Assembly: GCA_002694465.1 (NCBI GenBank) | Contig: NZMG01000007.1 | Coordinates: 37,388-101,387 of the forward strand | From: Flavobacteriaceae bacterium | GTDB taxonomy: Bacteria > Bacteroidota > Bacteroidia > Flavobacteriales > Flavobacteriaceae | Length of the DNA: 64,000 bases | Direction: 5' to 3' | In this document: one piece after another, positions 1-8,370 of the stretch | Numbering within the stretch: position 1 is the first letter of the stretch | How the letters are laid out: the number at the start of each line of letters is the position of its first letter | Notes under the pieces: model-generated | Databases searched by the model: none | The model's input: the letters and a program-made list of their open reading frames with translations, nothing else | Told to the model about the DNA's origin: nothing | Program-made: the position numbers and the translations under genes

Positions 1-1624
1 CCTCTAAAAGATTCGAATGAGTACTCAAAAGAGGATAAATTTTCTTAAGCAACTCCGATTTTAAAATACACCCGTTGGTCCAAACACGTACCACTTCACT
101 TAAATCGACATCCCAACCTTCAGAATTTGAAGTAGCCTCAATTAATTGCAATCCTTGTTGATGATTCAATAGGCGTGCAAACTGATAAGCCTCTTTCAGT
201 TTTTCGGTATCTATCGTAGCCAAAAATGATTCATAGTCTAATTTTTCAGAAAGTGTTGTTCGTAGTTCTTTGGTGTTAGACACAGCACGCTCCATCACTG
301 CTGCAGTGAGTATGGTGGCAGGAAACCCTTGCTCTAATGCTGTTATACTAGACCAAGTACCCGTGCCTTTGCTAGAAGCGACATCCCAAATTTTGTCTAA
401 AAGGGATTCCTTGTTTTCTTTTTTCTGAAGTATGGCAATGGTTGTTTCCAAAAGAAAACTCCCCGTTTCACCCATATTCCAATCTATTAATAGTTCTGCA
501 ATCTCATCGTTACTTAAACTAGGCTTTAAAAGTGTATAAACCTCGGCAAGTAATTGCATTTCTCCATATTCTATTCCGTTGTGAATTGTTTTAATAAAAT
601 GCCCTGCACCATTAGCACCCAATAAAGAAACACAAGGCTTGTTATTAAAGTCTTTAGCGGAAATAGTTTCAAGTATTACTTTAACCTTATTATAGGCTAA
701 ACTATCGCCTCCCACCATCATCGATGGCCCCAATAAAGCACCTTCTTCACCACCTGAAATTCCTATGCCTAAGTAATAAAATCCGCTGCTCTTTATGACC
801 TTTTCCCTTCGTTGGGTGTCTTTGTAATGTGAATTTCCACCATCCATAATAATATCGCCTTGAGATAGCAGGGGAGTAAGTTCTTCCAAAACTGCATCCA
901 CGGGACTACCAGCAGGAATCATGAGCAGTATCTTTCTAGGTGTTTCTATCGATTCTACAAAGGCTTCAAGGTTTGTAAATCCTTGGATGTCTTCAGTTTG
1001 TAATTCGGAAAGGAGGGAAGGTATCACCTCTTTTTCTGCATCGGTGTATCTATTATATGCTGAAAGTGAAAAACCATGGCGTAGGACGTTCTTTACTAAG
1101 CTTCGTCCCATCACACCCATTCCTATGATGCCAAATTCTGAACGTTTCATTGGTTGTATTTTAGAAATAATTTTAGATACTATGGCTTCAGGGGTTTGAT
1201 CTACCGAAGCCTGAATACCGTAGGAGGGAAGCTCTAGTGTTTCAAACTGCGACTGAAGCAATTCAGGTTTCATATAATGATTGCGAGCTTCCATTCTTTT
1301 AAAAATGGTTTTATAATCGCCATCCAAGTAGATCCATTGGATACTATTCCCTTCCGAAAGAATTGCTCGATAGGATTCCTTTAACGCGGAACACGCTAGT
1401 ACACCGCCTTGTCCCCAAGAACGTATCTCTTCTTTAAGTTTTAGGAGCCACGGTTTACGGTCTTCGTCATCCAACGGAATTCCCGATGCCATTTTTTCAA
1501 TATTGGATTTGGGATGAAAGTCGTCTGCATCATAAAACGGAATAGCCAATTGCTTGGCTAGTAATTGCCCTACAGTGGTTTTTCCCGAACCACTCACACC
1601 CATAATAATATATGCTTTCCTCAT
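1..1624 (-). CDS. bifunctional gluconokinase / 6-phosphogluconate dehydrogenase fusion (3' end cut by window)
   Basis: One uninterrupted reading frame of 541 codons reads off the left edge. Residues 1-158 are a GntK-type gluconokinase: P-loop GVSGSGKT at 9-16, followed by the family's DDFHP, NIEKMASG and DRKPW blocks. From Met159 on it is a decarboxylating 6-phosphogluconate dehydrogenase: NADP site GMGVMG at 168-173, DGGN at 261-264, SGGEEGA from 290, and catalytic Lys345 in the HFIKTIHNG block. About 85-95 C-terminal residues lie outside the window. The protein would convert gluconate to 6-phosphogluconate and then ribulose-5-phosphate, making NADPH in the cytoplasm. Its ATG overlaps the stop of the upstream lactonase gene (ATGA), so the two are probably co-translated. 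Both homologies are clear; the fusion is read directly, since no stop or frameshift separates the halves. Confidence 0.9.
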   Translation of the reverse strand, partial: MRKAYIIMGVSGSGKTTVGQLLAKQLAIPFYDADDFHPKSNIEKMASGIPLDDEDRKPWLLKLKEEIRSWGQGGVLACSALKESYRAILSEGNSIQWIYLDGDYKTIFKRMEARNHYMKPELLQSQFETLELPSYGIQASVDQTPEAIVSKIISKIQPMKRSEFGIIGMGVMGRSLVKNVLRHGFSLSAYNRYTDAEKEVIPSLLSELQTEDIQGFTNLEAFVESIETPRKILLMIPAGSPVDAVLEELTPLLSQGDIIMDGGNSHYKDTQRREKVIKSSGFYYLGIGISGGEEGALLGPSMMVGGDSLAYNKVKVILETISAKDFNNKPCVSLLGANGAGHFIKTIHNGIEYGEMQLLAEVYTLLKPSLSNDEIAELLIDWNMGETGSFLLETTIAILQKKENKESLLDKIWDVASSKGTGTWSSITALEQGFPATILTAAVMERAVSNTKELRTTLSEKLDYESFLATIDTEKLKEAYQFARLLNHQQGLQLIEATSNSEGWDVDLSEVVRVWTNGCILKSELLKKIYPLLSTHSNLLE

Positions 1625-2607
1625 TTGCTAACGGTTCCAAAAAATGATGAAGGCACTCCTTTAACCCCAGGAATTACCTTAAATACAGACCCTGCCAAAG
1701 GAAATTGAATTTTTTCATCCTCGGTCATATCTACCGTTGCCGTTGTAATATAGAGGATGTCCAGATTAGGCCCTCCAAAAGCGCAACTAGTGACGTTGTG
1801 CGCGGGAAGTTCAATCCTTGTAATCACGCTACCCGTTTTAGGGTCAAAGCAAACTACAGCATTACCGTTCCACATACCCACCCAAAGGTTGTCATGTTCG
1901 TCTATAGCCATTCCGTCGGGAAAGCCTAAAGAGGCTGGAATTTCTACCGCCACGCGTTCGTTTGAAATGGTGGACGATTCAGCATCATAATCAAATGCTC
2001 GAATCTTTACCGTGGGGGTGTCGATATAATACATGGTCTTGGCATCTTTGGTCCAAACGATTCCGTTAGAAATAGTGATGCTATCGAGCATGGCTGTAGC
2101 GGTTCCATTGGGAGTTACTTTATACAACTTCGCATTAGGTTCTTTTTCGGCTAAATGCATAGATCCCACCCATAAGTTTCCGTTAGGGTCGCATTTCCCA
2201 TCGTTAAACCTATTTTCGGGTATATCGGCTTCAACGTTAGAAAGCCTTGTTAAACTTCCATTCTTAGTATTTTGAATATAAATCCCATCTTCCAAAGCTA
2301 CCACGGCCGTACTGTCTGATTGGGGCACCACCGTTCCTATACGGGAAGGCATCTCGAACGAGGTATTAAGTTTGGTACTTGGGTTATAAATATATAATTT
2401 CTTACCCAAGATATCCACCCAATATAATTCTTGAGTTTTATGATTCCAAAAAGCACCTTCACCTAACTCGGCTGGAATTTGTAATTCTAGAGTAACTTCT
2501 GAGGCAGTAGAAGATTCATTTTCAAGGACTTGCTCTTTGGAGTTTTCTTTACAACTGCTCATAAAAAAGATGGCTAAAAGGGTAAAAATTAAACGGGTAG
2601 CGAACAT
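1621..2607 (-). CDS. SMP-30/gluconolactonase-family lipoprotein
   Basis: The 328-residue protein starts with a lipoprotein signal peptide (lipobox MSSC, Cys19), so it should be anchored in the periplasm or outer membrane. The rest is the SMP-30/gluconolactonase/LRE six-bladed propeller: an ELGEGAFW block with the metal-binding Glu, the NRFNDGKCDPNGNLWVG block, SNGIVW, and FPDGMAID with the catalytic Asp region. The family hydrolyses sugar lactones to aldonic acids using a divalent metal. The next gene overlaps it by 4 bases and encodes gluconate kinase plus 6-phosphogluconate dehydrogenase, which makes gluconolactone a sensible substrate. The exact lactone is inferred. No strong -7 box is visible upstream. 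Confidence 0.85.
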   Translation of the reverse strand: MFATRLIFTLLAIFFMSSCKENSKEQVLENESSTASEVTLELQIPAELGEGAFWNHKTQELYWVDILGKKLYIYNPSTKLNTSFEMPSRIGTVVPQSDSTAVVALEDGIYIQNTKNGSLTRLSNVEADIPENRFNDGKCDPNGNLWVGSMHLAEKEPNAKLYKVTPNGTATAMLDSITISNGIVWTKDAKTMYYIDTPTVKIRAFDYDAESSTISNERVAVEIPASLGFPDGMAIDEHDNLWVGMWNGNAVVCFDPKTGSVITRIELPAHNVTSCAFGGPNLDILYITTATVDMTEDEKIQFPLAGSVFKVIPGVKGVPSSFFGTVSK

Positions 2608-2707
2608 AGAAGATTGTTAAAATTTTGATTTATAGTATGTTGATTTAAAAAAAGATTTTAAATTTAAACTATTAGAGCGGTATTCTGCAACTATTAAAAC
2701 TATTATT

Positions 2708-2860
2708 ATGACACAATCTTCCTCCAAAAAAAAGCACGCTAGTTTCCAGAGTAATTACCGCAGATCCCTTAATTTTCGTCATTCGGCCAAAAAGGAAACC
2801 TTTGTATTAAACGAGAAAGGGGAGTTGGTGTTGAGGAATAATGCTTCGGAGGATGAATAG
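2708..2860 (+). CDS. small basic hypothetical protein (50 aa)
   Basis: An ATG-started 50-codon frame lies between two minus-strand genes. The product is rich in Lys, Ser and Asn (begins MTQSSSKKKHASF, ends NNASEDE) with no membrane segment; the first half is basic and the tail acidic. I do not recognise a family. Support comes from context: a good intrinsic terminator for the plus strand begins 20 bases after the stop codon, and nothing else on that strand could use it. It could also be a non-coding transcript. Confidence 0.45.
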   Translation: MTQSSSKKKHASFQSNYRRSLNFRHSAKKETFVLNEKGELVLRNNASEDE

Positions 2861-2880
2861 TAAACTCTTTTTTATGTAAG

Positions 2881-2911
2881 GCTGCATTACTCCAATGCGG
2901 CTCTTTTTTTC
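2881..2911 (+). terminator. intrinsic terminator inside the 3' end of the exporter gene
   Basis: GCTGCATT (2881-2888) pairs with AATGCGGC (2894-2901, one G-T pair) across a 5-base loop and is followed by a T-rich run to 2910. On the opposite strand there is no T run, so it serves only plus-strand transcripts, i.e. the small ORF at 2708-2860. The same bases encode the Lys/Arg-rich C-terminus of the exporter. Confidence 0.65.
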
Positions 2912-4104
2912 TTCAATGCACTTCTGCTAAAGTGCAATAACACCACCGAAACCACCCCACAGATCATAAACCCAATAAACACTGGGAGCACACTATTTTC
3001 AATATAACGCCCTATAAACGTGCTAATAGGAATTCCCATTAAGGTCGAAATGAGACCTGTAATGGCAGCTGCCATTCCTGCTATATGCCCCATGGGCTCC
3101 ATTGCTAGGGCACGCAAGTTTCCGAATAAGAATCCAATAGCAAAAAACTGCACCGAAAAAAATGCCATTAATACTTCAATACTCGGGTTGGGTTGCCCAT
3201 AAAACAGTACCACAAATAGGGTTGAAACAATTAGAAATGCATAGATGGAAAGGGTGACCAATTTTAACATTCCGAAACGAACTACCAGATTTCCATTGGT
3301 GAATATTGCCAAACTAATGGCAATCGCTAGACCTGCAAAGAGGTAGGGGAACTCTTCCTTAAGTCCATATTGAACTTCAAAGATTTGCTGAGAACCGCTT
3401 AAATACACTAAAAAGGCGCCTAAGACTAACCCCGAAATAAAGGTGAAGCCCATAGTAGATTTTTCGGTTAAGACTTCTTTAAATCCTTTATTAAAACGTT
3501 CACGGGTAAAAGGGATTCGCTTGTCAAGCGTAAGCGTTTCGGGTTGTCGCTTCCAAAACCAAAAGCAAACCAAAGCACTAAAGAATAGCTGTATATAGAA
3601 AATTCCTTTCCAATTATAGTAATCCAACACCAATTTACCAGCTGCAGGGGCAACTATAGGCACCAAGAGAAAAACTACAGTCACAAACGACATGATACGA
3701 GCCATATAATCACCGCTATATAAGTCACGAATAATAGCAATGCTAATAGTTCGTGGTGCCGATAATCCTATCCCTTGAAGAATCCGACCCGCAATCATAA
3801 CGGGTAAACTTTCAGCGTAGACACAAATAATACTTCCAATTAAAAATATTCCGAAACCCATATAAACAATGGGTTTACGACCTTTAGCATCAGATATAGG
3901 CCCAAAAACCAGAGGACCAACCCCCAAACCCAAAAAAATCATGGTAATAATGAGTTGGTTATCGGCAGGACGCTGTGTCCCAATAGTAATCCCAATAACA
4001 TCTAACGCTGGAAGTAACGCGTCAATAGCAAGTGCAACCACCGCCATTAGGGAGGCCATCATGGCAATAAACTCGATTTGGGAGGCAGATTGTCTTTTAA
4101 ACAT
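2887..4104 (-). CDS. Bcr/CflA-type multidrug efflux MFS transporter
   Basis: The 405-residue protein has about 12 hydrophobic helices and no cleavable signal, as expected for an inner-membrane major facilitator. The signature loop between helices 2 and 3 reads GPISDAKGRKP, preceded by IDALLPAL in helix 1 and followed by RILQGIGLSAPRT and IIRDLYSG, which are typical of the Bcr/CflA (drug:H+ antiporter, 12 TM) group. Known members export bicyclomycin, chloramphenicol or dipeptides; the substrate here cannot be told. It stands alone on the minus strand. The C-terminal KKKRAALE is encoded by the terminator of the opposing small ORF. Confidence 0.87.
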   Translation of the reverse strand: MFKRQSASQIEFIAMMASLMAVVALAIDALLPALDVIGITIGTQRPADNQLIITMIFLGLGVGPLVFGPISDAKGRKPIVYMGFGIFLIGSIICVYAESLPVMIAGRILQGIGLSAPRTISIAIIRDLYSGDYMARIMSFVTVVFLLVPIVAPAAGKLVLDYYNWKGIFYIQLFFSALVCFWFWKRQPETLTLDKRIPFTRERFNKGFKEVLTEKSTMGFTFISGLVLGAFLVYLSGSQQIFEVQYGLKEEFPYLFAGLAIAISLAIFTNGNLVVRFGMLKLVTLSIYAFLIVSTLFVVLFYGQPNPSIEVLMAFFSVQFFAIGFLFGNLRALAMEPMGHIAGMAAAITGLISTLMGIPISTFIGRYIENSVLPVFIGFMICGVVSVVLLHFSRSALKKKRAALE

Positions 4105-4283
4105 ACTGCAAAAGTAGAGCTAATTCTTAGAAGCAAGATGGCTTACCGATGTTAAGATTTAATTAAAAAAAATCTTTCAGAAAATCTAACAACCTAACAT
4201 TGGTCATAGTAGGAAGCCCAAAAGTAGATTATTTTTAGTATCTTAATTGTTCTAACTAACGTCTTTCATAACATTCATATTCT

Positions 4284-6401
4284 ATGAAAATTTTCGACAA
4301 CAAACACATCAAAAATGTCGTTCTTGTTGGTGCCCACGGTGCCGGAAAAACGACGCTAGCCGAAACGATGCTCTTCGAAGCTGGACTCATCAATAGAAGA
4401 GGAACCGTCGAACAAAAAAATACGGTCTCCGATTATCACGAAATCGAACAGGAACGAGGCACTTCTATTTTTGCTACCCCTTTACATACCGAATGGAGGA
4501 ATTACAAAATCAATATTATCGATACCCCTGGATTGGACGATTTTATTGGAGAAATTATTTCTTCCATTCGCGTGGCAGATACCATTGTACACGTCATTAA
4601 CGCCGAACACGGCGCCGATATTGGAACTGAAATCATTTGGGATTATGTAGATAAATACCGTAAACCTACGGTCTTTGTCATTAATAAGTTTGATCACGAA
4701 AAGGCCAATTTCGAGCAAAGCGTAAACAGTTTGCAACGCTTAGTTGGAAAAAATACAGTCTTAATACAATACCCTATAAAACTGGATGGTGCCAATGCCA
4801 TTGTAGATGTTATGAAAATGAAGTGCTACAAATTTGGTCCCGATGGGGGAAAACCAGAAAAAGTGCCTATCCCAGAGGCTGAATTAGACCGTGCCAACCA
4901 ATTGCACAACGATTTGGTAGAAAAGGCAGCCGAAAATGATGAGGATTTAATGGAATTATATTTTGACAAAGGAACCCTTAACGAAGATGAAATGCGCCAA
5001 GGGATTAAGTTAGGGATGCTGAATCACGATTTGTTTCCCATCTTCACAACATCTGCATTATTGGATATGGGTAGTGGCCGCTTAATGGGCTTTATAGACA
5101 ATGTGGCACCTAGTGCTTCCGATTTAAAACCCGAACAAAGCGAAGAAGGAGAGTTGGTGGCTCCTAAAGTAGACGCGCCCACAACCTTGTTTGTCTTTAA
5201 GACACTGTTCGAACCCAATCTTGGGCAGGTTTCCTTCTTTAAAGTAAAGGCCGGCGAAGTAAAGGTGAATGATAAATTCTATAACCAGAGAACCAATGAA
5301 ATGGAGATGGTGAATAACCTTTACATTATGGATGGTAAAACCAAGCATCCTGTAAATAGACTAACAGTGGGGGATATTGGTGCGACTACCAAACTAAAAG
5401 GCACCGAAACAAACGATACCTTATCGCAAAATGAAAATGGGCCTACCATTAAACCCATTCAATTTCCTCAATCGCGGTTAGAAAAATCGGTTTCTGCAAA
5501 CAGTAGTAGCGAAGAGGAGAAACTCAACGAAGCATTGCGACGCATTAACAGTCAAGATCCTACCATTACCATGCAGTACAATCCCGAAACCCAACAAACC
5601 ATCGTGGGCTGTCAAGGAGAATTGCATTTATCGGTTTTGGAATGGCAATTAGAAAACAGCTATGGACTTAAATGCAATTTCCAAGCGCCTCGCATATCGT
5701 ATCGGGAAACCATACAGCGGTCTGCCAACGCCAATTACCGCCATAAAAAACAATCGGGAGGGTCTGGCCAGTTTGCTCAAGTGCATTTAAAAATAGAACC
5801 GTATTATGAAGGAATGCAAGAACCAGAAGGGTTTAACATTCGAGGGAAGAATGAAATAGACCTAGACTGGGGTGGTAAATTGGTATTCTATAATTGTATT
5901 GTGGGAGGTGTTATCGACACCCGATTTTTACCTTCTATTATGAAAGGCATTTTGGAAGTCATGGAGCAAGGTCCATTAACCAAATCCTATGCACGAGACA
6001 TACGCGTAATGGTGTACGACGGAAAAATGCACTCGGTAGACTCTAACGACATTTCGTTTAAAATTGCGGGAGCAACCGCCTTTAAAGATGCCTTTAAACA
6101 AGCAAACCCAAAATTATTAGAACCTATTTTGGATGTGAGTATTAAAGTTCCAGAATCGATGGTTGGTAATGTGATGACCGAATTACAAACGCGTCGTGCC
6201 ATGATTCAAGGAATTAATAGTGAGGACCAATATCAAATCCTGAAGGCAATGATACCTAAGGCCGAAATGAGTGATTTTTCAACCAAATTGAGGTCTGTCA
6301 CACAAGGACGTGCGAATTTCACATCTACATTTTCAAAGTACGATGCAGTACCCACGCACGTTCAAAAGGAATTGGTGGCTTTAAATGAGTCGCAAGAATA
6401 G
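4284..6401 (+). CDS. EF-G-like translation factor (EF-G2-type paralog)
   Basis: The 705-residue protein has the full EF-G layout: G domain (about 1-275), domain II, a linker with an extra low-complexity stretch (NDTLSQNENGPTIKPIQF region), then domains III-V. P-loop GAHGAGKT is at 16-23, DTPG at 80-83 and NKFD carries the guanine specificity. Two switch residues differ from canonical EF-G. The switch I RGITI block reads RGTSI (residues 58-62), and the catalytic His after DTPG is Leu84. That places it with the EF-G-like paralogs, not the main fusA. Bacteroides has an EF-G paralog reported to lack GTPase activity; orthology with this protein is my inference. It is monocistronic, with no ribosomal operon around it. 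Confidence 0.85.
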   Translation: MKIFDNKHIKNVVLVGAHGAGKTTLAETMLFEAGLINRRGTVEQKNTVSDYHEIEQERGTSIFATPLHTEWRNYKINIIDTPGLDDFIGEIISSIRVADTIVHVINAEHGADIGTEIIWDYVDKYRKPTVFVINKFDHEKANFEQSVNSLQRLVGKNTVLIQYPIKLDGANAIVDVMKMKCYKFGPDGGKPEKVPIPEAELDRANQLHNDLVEKAAENDEDLMELYFDKGTLNEDEMRQGIKLGMLNHDLFPIFTTSALLDMGSGRLMGFIDNVAPSASDLKPEQSEEGELVAPKVDAPTTLFVFKTLFEPNLGQVSFFKVKAGEVKVNDKFYNQRTNEMEMVNNLYIMDGKTKHPVNRLTVGDIGATTKLKGTETNDTLSQNENGPTIKPIQFPQSRLEKSVSANSSSEEEKLNEALRRINSQDPTITMQYNPETQQTIVGCQGELHLSVLEWQLENSYGLKCNFQAPRISYRETIQRSANANYRHKKQSGGSGQFAQVHLKIEPYYEGMQEPEGFNIRGKNEIDLDWGGKLVFYNCIVGGVIDTRFLPSIMKGILEVMEQGPLTKSYARDIRVMVYDGKMHSVDSNDISFKIAGATAFKDAFKQANPKLLEPILDVSIKVPESMVGNVMTELQTRRAMIQGINSEDQYQILKAMIPKAEMSDFSTKLRSVTQGRANFTSTFSKYDAVPTHVQKELVALNESQE

Positions 6402-6484
6402 TGAATATTCTTGTTAAATCTTCAACTAGATAGGGGGTTTTAGTAGTACTTTTATTCCATCATTCTAAATAGAAAGAAACAACT

Positions 6485-7390
6485 ATGGAAGAACAGCTTA
6501 AAGAGCTATTATTTAACCCTACCGTTGGGAAGATAGCAACAGTGGTAATAGGGGTGGTTATTATTTGGCTCGTCATTAAGATGATTCAAAAAAACCTAAT
6601 CACAAAAATAAAGGAAGACAATAACAGGTATCGCGCAAAGAAGCTCGGGAGTTTTATAGGATTCTTTTTAACCATCGTCCTAATTACGGTAGTGTATAGC
6701 AATAAATTAGGCGGACTTACAGTTGCCTTGGGAGTTGCGGGTGCGGGGATTGCTTTTTCATTACAGGAGGTCATTACATCCTTTGCCGGCTGGTTGGCTA
6801 TTATACTAGGAGGCTTTTATAAATCGGGGGATCGTGTGCAGTTAGGCGGAATTAAAGGAGATGTGATGGATATTGGCGTGTTACGAACCACCTTAATGGA
6901 AACCGGGCAGTGGGTAGATGGCGATTTGTATAACGGACGTATTGTACTAATTGCCAACAGCTATGTGTTTAAAGAGCCTGTTTTTAACTATTCTGGAGAT
7001 TTTCCTTTTTTGTGGGACGAGATTAAAATTCCCATACAATACGGTAGCAATTACGAAAAAACCACACAGATACTATTAAAAGTAGGAAATGAAGTGGCAG
7101 GAGATCTTTCTACCAAATCTAGAGAGCAATGGCAAGAATTAAAATCAAAATATAGATTGGAAGAAGCACAAACCGAACCCATGGTATCGTTAGTTGCTAA
7201 TGACAATTGGGTAGAATATACGTTGCGTTATATTGTAAACTACAAAAAGAGACGCGCTACAAAAACAGCGCTATACACCAAAATTCTAACAGAGGTCGAT
7301 GCCACCCAGGGAGAAATTAAATTTGCTTCGGCCACATTTGAATTGGTAGGAGCACCAGACTTTAAGGTAAATCTACAAAACAAAGTCTAG
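6485..7390 (+). CDS. MscS-family mechanosensitive ion channel
   Basis: The 301-residue inner-membrane protein has a first helix at about 17-34, a second at about 55-70 and the pore-lining third helix in the Gly/Ala-rich GGLTVALGVAGAGIAFSLQ region, followed by the beta domain (KSGDRVQLGGIKGDVMDIG) typical of MscS. It is of the short, three-helix type and should open under membrane tension to release solutes on osmotic downshift. The C-terminal cytoplasmic part carries a segment absent from E. coli MscS. It is 83 bases after the EF-G-like gene with no obvious terminator between, so read-through is possible. Confidence 0.87.
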   Translation: MEEQLKELLFNPTVGKIATVVIGVVIIWLVIKMIQKNLITKIKEDNNRYRAKKLGSFIGFFLTIVLITVVYSNKLGGLTVALGVAGAGIAFSLQEVITSFAGWLAIILGGFYKSGDRVQLGGIKGDVMDIGVLRTTLMETGQWVDGDLYNGRIVLIANSYVFKEPVFNYSGDFPFLWDEIKIPIQYGSNYEKTTQILLKVGNEVAGDLSTKSREQWQELKSKYRLEEAQTEPMVSLVANDNWVEYTLRYIVNYKKRRATKTALYTKILTEVDATQGEIKFASATFELVGAPDFKVNLQNKV

Positions 7391-7515
7391 GTATAAGGAG
7401 GTGTGTAACAGCTACGTATAACATCCTAAGATTCCTGTATATCATAAAAGAAGGAGTGACTCTCAAAATATTCTATTTTACATAATATACATTATAGTAC
7501 AAATGTGTTATATGA

Positions 7516-7609
7516 GTAAAATGGCGAATACTGTGTATTTAACATAATTGTAGATATAATGAACACGTAGTGTTTTATATCGATAACAATTATGTTACAG
7601 CCATTTTAC
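7516..7609. repeat. three-way folded repeat, copy D
   Basis: Nested perfect inverted repeats: GTAAAATGGC (7516-7525) with GCCATTTTAC (7600-7609); AACATAATTGT (7541-7551) with ACAATTATGTT (7586-7596); GATATAA (7553-7559) with TTATATC (7575-7581); AACAC (7562-7566) with GTGTT (7570-7574). A small ATAC/GTAT hairpin sits only on the left side between the outer and inner stems. The architecture matches the copy at 15275-15366 although most stem sequences differ. Confidence 0.7.
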
Positions 7610-7715
7610 GACCAAGTATTCATTAACATTCGTAAGCTATAATGATATTATGTAAAATATCCCAGAAGCATAGCGTTACTATTGCATCATTGTAACTTGG
7701 GTCATTAAACTATTA

Positions 7716-7784
7716 AGCGGTTTGCTTCGCAGACTTTTTTAAAACATTTGTATCTATAATTAGCCGTTATGTAAAATAGCCGCT
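7716..7784. repeat. degenerate folded repeat, copy F
   Basis: AGCGG (7716-7720) pairs with CCGCT (7780-7784). A small TGC-TTC-GCA hairpin lies just inside the left arm, and TTATGTAAAA lies just inside the right arm, as in the better copies. The central hairpin is weak, so this looks like a decayed member. Confidence 0.4.
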
Positions 7785-7929
7785 GCCAAACGCTCGATTG
7801 TTTTATAAAATCAAATTGCTATAGCAATTTATTTTACACACAATTATCCATCGCTTGCCAACGCCAAAATAAAAGCTAACCTTTTTGCTATTAATAAAAA
7901 TCGCGTATTCGATAAAATGTACGTAATAA

Positions 7930-7977
7930 AAAATTTTAGACGATTCTCGTAAGCTTGCCACAAGAGTATAAAATTTT
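7930..7977. repeat. hairpin
   Basis: AAAATTTTA (7930-7938) is the perfect complement of TAAAATTTT (7969-7977), and the next bases (ATTCTCG against CAAGAGT) pair with one G-T and one mismatch. The function is unknown. Confidence 0.5.
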
Positions 7978-8067
7978 CCCTTGCTCAAATCATTGCTTAA
8001 AAATTTCTATACACTTGTTATATGTGAAATTTCAATTAATCTTTTTTTTTGTGTTTCATTATCTTTT

Positions 8068-8099
8068 GTCTTGAAACAAAAGAAACAAAAATTCAAGAC
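8068..8099. repeat. inverted repeat GTCTTGAA/TTCAAGAC
   Basis: Two perfect 8-base arms (8068-8075 and 8092-8099) flank an A-rich 16-base loop containing ACAAAAGAAACAAAA. Similar intergenic palindromes are, from memory, common in Flavobacteriaceae; a related 14-bp stem occurs at 20944-20977. Confidence 0.45.
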
Positions 8100-8370
8100 T
8101 GCATATAATTTTGGAAACAATTAACGGCTTATTCGCTATATTTTAGGAAACATTGTAACCATTTAACATTGATCTGAAATATTATGTAAAATAAAAATTA
8201 TTAAAAAACTATATTGCTAAACCCCTAAAATATAGACGCTCATTTCTCCTATTGTTTACCCAAAATTTTATGAGGTCGTCTTGTCATCAATTCCGCTAAA
8301 GTGCCTATTTGTTCTGAGAATTGAAAAGGTAAGAGCAATACTTTTAATTTTTAAGCAAATTTATCTCAAA

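Larger units (their letters stand above)
7391..8370. repeat. gene-free block of folded repeats
   Basis: No credible gene lies in these 980 bases. They contain several imperfect hairpins (listed separately) and four copies of the 10-mer TTATGTAAAA or its complement (7476-7485 inverted, 7638-7647, 7767-7776, 8182-8191). The same 10-mer and the same fold recur at 15.3-15.5 kb. Short words such as TGCCAAACGC and GCTTGCCA also recur (about 7784, 7853, 7953). The block separates the MscS gene from the sigma/anti-sigma locus. Confidence 0.6.

Noticed and set aside
7803..7988. Minus-strand 61-aa ORF
   Set aside because: It lies across a hairpin in the folded-repeat block, and its codons are dictated by AT-rich repeats.
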